Both the position numbers and the translations under genes were made by a program. Source: CAIWXH01 sp964555675 (GTDB lineage Bacteria; Chloroflexota; Chloroflexia; Chloroflexales; Chloroflexaceae). Taken from it: 16,753 nucleotides of DNA. Below are positions 14,501 to 16,753 of this stretch, piece after piece (the first letter of the stretch is position 1; each line of letters opens with the position of its first letter). The notes beneath the pieces are model-generated. The model searched no databases and was not told the DNA's origin. It saw nothing but the letters and a program-made list of their open reading frames with translations. The stretch covers positions 1 to 16,753 of the forward strand of contig CAZKTU010000134.1 in NCBI GenBank assembly GCA_964555675.1, in the 5' to 3' direction.

Positions 14501-16753
14501 GCTCACCCTTTCGCCGTGGGAGCGTGTGCTGGGCCAGCTCCACGATCACTTCAACTGGGTGATCTGCTACGACCCGACCATCGACCGCTTCTTGCTCGAG
14601 GGGGCCTTTCCGGACAAGGTGCAGATCATTCGCTACTCATTGGGTCTGGGCGCAAAACGACAGCATAATCTCACTGTCTCGTCGTCACACAAGGCGCAGA
14701 CTATCGTCGAGCGCCGCCTGGCAGCCCGGCTCGCGCAGATGCTGCCGCTGGCCTCGCCGGCATTTCTTTCGCAGGTCGCGCAGCAGCTTGTGGCTCAGGC
14801 CAAGGAGATCTCGGGCGACATTGTCTTGCGCGCCGCCGGCCCGGGCGCTTTCCTGAACGAGCTGATCGGCCTGGTGGCCGCCAAGTTTGAGACCGAGCGC
14901 CGCTATCGGGCGCACCGTCCAGACGACCTGATCGCCTGGATTCTGCTCGACGACTTCGAGCACTGGTTCGGCGGCGGTAAGTTCCCCGACCTCCTGTTCG
15001 TCGCCGTCGGGCGCGATGACGCAGACGAGCTTCGTCTTCACCTCGAAGTCATCGAGGCAAAGTGTGTCGGCCAACTCTCGTTCGAGCGGGAGGCCGCGGA
15101 CGCGCAGGTGCAGGTGCGACGAGGGGTCGGTCGGATCGCCCCCGCCTTCGCCCCCGGGGCCGATCATCTTGACGCGCTCTATTGGTATGACCAGCTGTAC
15201 CGGGCGATTGTGGGCAACCTGAAGGTCGATTTTGTCCAGCAAGATCTGTGGGAGCTCTTTCGAGACCAGCTCCACGATGGGGCCTTCCAGGCAATGGTCG
15301 AGGGGCACAGCTGGGCCTTCTGCTACGATGGCCAGGCCGAGATTGGGTCGGGGCTCGACGATCACGCGTTTGCGGCCCAGGCCGATAGCGCGCCAGAGGC
15401 GCCCCTGCGCGCCCACCATTTCGGCCGCAACGAGCTCTGTCGGACATTGCAGCAGCTCATTGAGGCGGGCGGCGAGATCAGCGCGCCGCCTGAGATGTGG
15501 ACGCCCGCCGCCGAGACCGGCTCGTCTTCAGGCGACCTGGTTAACCCGGGCCCCGAAGATCCTCCAGTCGTCGATGTGCCGGTGCAAGAAGTAGCTGTGC
15601 CAGGAGTTGGCGAAGATAGCCACACGGTTGCGCCGCCGCAGCTTGGGGGCGGGTCAGAGGTTCGTGTGATCGAGCCGCCAGGCTCGCTAGCCCGCTCTGA
15701 CCATGAGCAGCAGTGGCTCAAGGATAAGGCGCGCGAGCTCGAGCGCGCCCTCCGGCAGCGCGGTGTGCAGGTCCTGCCACTCGATCCGGCCGCGGCCGAT
15801 GTGGGGCCGAGCATCGTACGCTTTAAGCTGCGCCTGCGTCCTAACGAGACCCTGCGCAAGATTCAGGGCGTGGCCGAAGATCTGGCCCGCGACCTCGCCC
15901 TGGCCAGCACGCCCATCATCGCCAACGTGCTGCGCACCAGCTACGTCGGCGTCGATATCCCCCGTGAGCGCGCCCAGGTTGTCGAGCTGCGGCCTCTGCT
16001 CGATAACCTTGTGGCACCCGGCCCCGCCGAGCTGCCGATCATCCTGGGTGTCACCCCCGATGGGACGCTGGTCACCGAGGATCTCTCCGAGTTCCCGCAC
16101 CTGCTGGTCGCGGGGGCCACTAACTCGGGCAAATCGGTGTTTCTGCGCAGCCTGCTGCTCAGCCTGATGACCCTGTATCGTCCCGGTCAGCTTGAGCTGC
16201 TCATCGTCGACCCCAAGCGCACCGACTTCACCTTCTTCAATAAGTCGCCCTACCTGCGCGGCGGCAAGGTGCTGATTGATCCCAAAGAGGCTCGCGACGC
16301 GCTCTTGGAGCTAGTGCGCTCAGAGATGCCCAGGCGGCAGAATCTGATCGCCAACAGGAGCCTGAAGGTCAAGGCCTTCAATCAGCGCTACCCCGGCGAG
16401 GCGCTACCGCCGATCCTGGCCCTGATCGATGAGTATGCCCTGCTGGTGAGCATGATGGATAAGAAAGAGCGCGAGGCGTTCGAGCAAGATCTTATGATCC
16501 TGGCCGCCGCCGCACGCTCAGTGGGCATCCATCTCGTCCTGGCAACCCAACGACCCAGTGCCGATATCGTCACCTCGACCTTGAAGGCAAACCTCGACGC
16601 GCGGATCGCCTGTAAGGTTGCGTCGAGCACCAACTCTCGGGTCGTCCTCGACGAGACGGGCGCCGAAAATCTGCTCGGTCGCGGCGATATGCTCTTCCGC
16701 AGGCCGACGGGCGAGATTGTTCGTCTCCAGGCGCCCTACATGGACGAGGAGGC
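11556..16753 (+). CDS. sspH: SspH: giant nuclease-like/FtsK-type DNA translocase of the restriction module (C-terminus cut)
   Basis: The frame is open from ATG 11556 to the window edge, giving 1732 visible residues, close to the size of DptH/DndH. Residues 1-1130 are a long, mostly unassigned helical region. A PD-(D/E)xK-like signature follows: KFPDLLF with Asp1145, then VIEAK with Glu1167 and Lys1169. A low-complexity Pro/Glu/Gly linker (1308-1375) separates this from a C-terminal FtsK/SpoIIIE unit. That unit has a helical start, an FtsK-type alpha domain from about 1416 (VGPSIVRFKL, later YVGVDIPRE), Walker A GATNSGKS (1520-1527), VDPKRTDFTFF, Walker B ILALIDE (1620-1626), LATQRPS, and GRGDMLF close to the edge. 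The expected role is the motor and probable nuclease of SspFGH, which damages phage DNA without phosphorothioate. Only the end of the motor domain and any tail are missing. The FtsK domain is certain; the nuclease is inferred from three residues and spacing. Confidence 0.87.
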   Translation, partial: MPISTDLMIADALRRYLDAQLQARPAARAFFRVSGFSEGAYTALLDAFAQEGWRLGATPLEVRSIGAIAGHPDRVMQAGRSATWYRNHLAPGQALVLIQNRLSTDAQSLKDLYPVSELTLSRDGLPQLIEACCTRYQQSLEERDLLAGFVRRLAKVLFEPQLRDLAEFLSAVDRTLAEHPGTAVGRAIVLALPHLGLFRCLELEPELATARGEKLIRQLHAAARIGGEVLEERTRTDYLRRLADAPLDDDESIGGLKKEQKRALLRRFIEGQLRDDLAGRLQVLQIDWREIQLVITARTRVDRKERLLRVAKQITAVLPNQPDEPEDDALGDVLTDLEAGREPESDAVERLLAEQGDTLPRPLRSELRRLVRTRTRKHGDFLVGLTALAVELLQPLQAELRPGVRLRVTPNLDPVRDSKQLPDALMTFRAMYGGVEQALPSVDWGLQPLWERASAHVSPEADAEEDQERERLVKLELPFRITVSGPDHGELARAELIWQYRSDSPSAATALTLAAEQALLQQGDLGPLFGVKQSLRVPVFNSCPRNEEVGDLDIRRPIQSLGAWFEAPSDLRTILTSQLHRRIRPPAQEALLQALDQLEQAWGALVAVAADAGLLAADIHGLLAAYNGLLQTAALQLRTSGEVGAGYRALSQAWIIGPQHFERWAVMPLLHPLKLLWWVERASYFERVIARLLDPAQPARIVDEPRFKRELAVTYGSSGFPPVLALPPGEGLLPARFMPVEEADGYELYFREAEGGEPFGLATGDLADDEAEIAAQRAVEGITAVVQDYLETYPFVRDGLEIVLYDCRNGALPGLLVERLAEAGGRRGWQLRLSVIVHTTDQGAPLFQRVSEWVKAERAVTDRRGGDYFPPVSLKVLQCSSDELMRRREDTDIVILADVLAGKGQVVVSEVVPSGSPDAEALGWLPTAQAQQEPFQQGELYRRLLLSQPRQPAVVRRFLLAQHAAIHQRAVSPDDTARLYRELTLSPWERVLGQLHDHFNWVICYDPTIDRFLLEGAFPDKVQIIRYSLGLGAKRQHNLTVSSSHKAQTIVERRLAARLAQMLPLASPAFLSQVAQQLVAQAKEISGDIVLRAAGPGAFLNELIGLVAAKFETERRYRAHRPDDLIAWILLDDFEHWFGGGKFPDLLFVAVGRDDADELRLHLEVIEAKCVGQLSFEREAADAQVQVRRGVGRIAPAFAPGADHLDALYWYDQLYRAIVGNLKVDFVQQDLWELFRDQLHDGAFQAMVEGHSWAFCYDGQAEIGSGLDDHAFAAQADSAPEAPLRAHHFGRNELCRTLQQLIEAGGEISAPPEMWTPAAETGSSSGDLVNPGPEDPPVVDVPVQEVAVPGVGEDSHTVAPPQLGGGSEVRVIEPPGSLARSDHEQQWLKDKARELERALRQRGVQVLPLDPAAADVGPSIVRFKLRLRPNETLRKIQGVAEDLARDLALASTPIIANVLRTSYVGVDIPRERAQVVELRPLLDNLVAPGPAELPIILGVTPDGTLVTEDLSEFPHLLVAGATNSGKSVFLRSLLLSLMTLYRPGQLELLIVDPKRTDFTFFNKSPYLRGGKVLIDPKEARDALLELVRSEMPRRQNLIANRSLKVKAFNQRYPGEALPPILALIDEYALLVSMMDKKEREAFEQDLMILAAAARSVGIHLVLATQRPSADIVTSTLKANLDARIACKVASSTNSRVVLDETGAENLLGRGDMLFRRPTGEIVRLQAPYMDEE

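Noticed and set aside
2841..16753. Classification as a canonical Dnd (dndBCDE-FGH) system
   Set aside because: There is no SMC/RecN-like DndD and no small DndE. A DUF4007 protein and a BrxC-like giant ATPase flank the sulfurtransferase instead, which is the Ssp arrangement.
2841..16753. Classification as BREX or DISARM
   Set aside because: There is no PglX-type methyltransferase, PglZ phosphatase or Lon-like protein in the window; the resemblance is limited to one large ATPase.
1..16753. tRNA, rRNA, CRISPR array, insertion sequence or riboswitch
   Set aside because: No cloverleaf, spaced repeat array, transposase or long structured leader was found. The only gaps over 100 bases are 2320-2451 and 2731-2840, both described.

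Overview
The window is GC-rich and carries two unrelated blocks. Positions 1-2319 hold two minus-strand housekeeping-type genes. Positions 2452-16753 hold a phage-defence island: a small minus-strand regulator followed by six tightly packed plus-strand genes. A DUF6062-type protein directly upstream of phosphoglucomutase, together with the overall base and codon use, suggests a filamentous or green non-sulfur bacterium of the Chloroflexota (Chloroflexia). This is inferred from family recall; no rRNA or other marker is present to prove it.

Housekeeping block (minus strand): a DUF6062 protein with two CPxC...CxxH metal-site repeats (2319-1609) is followed after 64 bases by pgm, phosphoglucomutase (1544 to beyond the left edge). 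The pgm gene has lost only about its last 30 codons to the window edge.

Control region: an XRE-type helix-turn-helix repressor gene (2730-2452, minus) diverges from the defence operon. The 110-base gap between them carries a direct repeat (tcccatagatg, twice, 23 bases start to start), which is the obvious candidate operator. A near-perfect 25-base inverted repeat sits just past the regulator's stop codon and may terminate its transcript.

Defence operon (plus strand): the order is DUF4007 protein, giant P-loop ATPase, PAPS-reductase/DndC-like sulfurtransferase, P-loop ATPase with a Cys cluster, an unrecognised partner protein, and a very large FtsK-type ATPase. This matches the published sspBCD-sspFGH cassette, a single-stranded DNA phosphorothioation system. 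SspB (nickase), SspC (ATPase) and SspD (sulfur transfer) put sulfur into the host DNA backbone. SspF, SspG and SspH attack DNA that lacks the mark. Genes overlap by 8 and 4 bases or are separated by 16, 4 and 19 bases, so they are probably one transcript of about 14 kb that runs out of the window. The cysteine desulfurase SspA, which supplies sulfur, is not in the window; it may lie downstream or be replaced by a host IscS-type enzyme.

The most interesting details are in SspH. A PD-(D/E)xK-like nuclease signature (D1145, E1167, K1169) lies in the middle of the protein. It is joined by a Pro/Glu/Gly-rich linker to a complete-looking FtsK alpha domain and RecA-like DNA motor. This suggests one polypeptide that can both move along and cut unmodified DNA.
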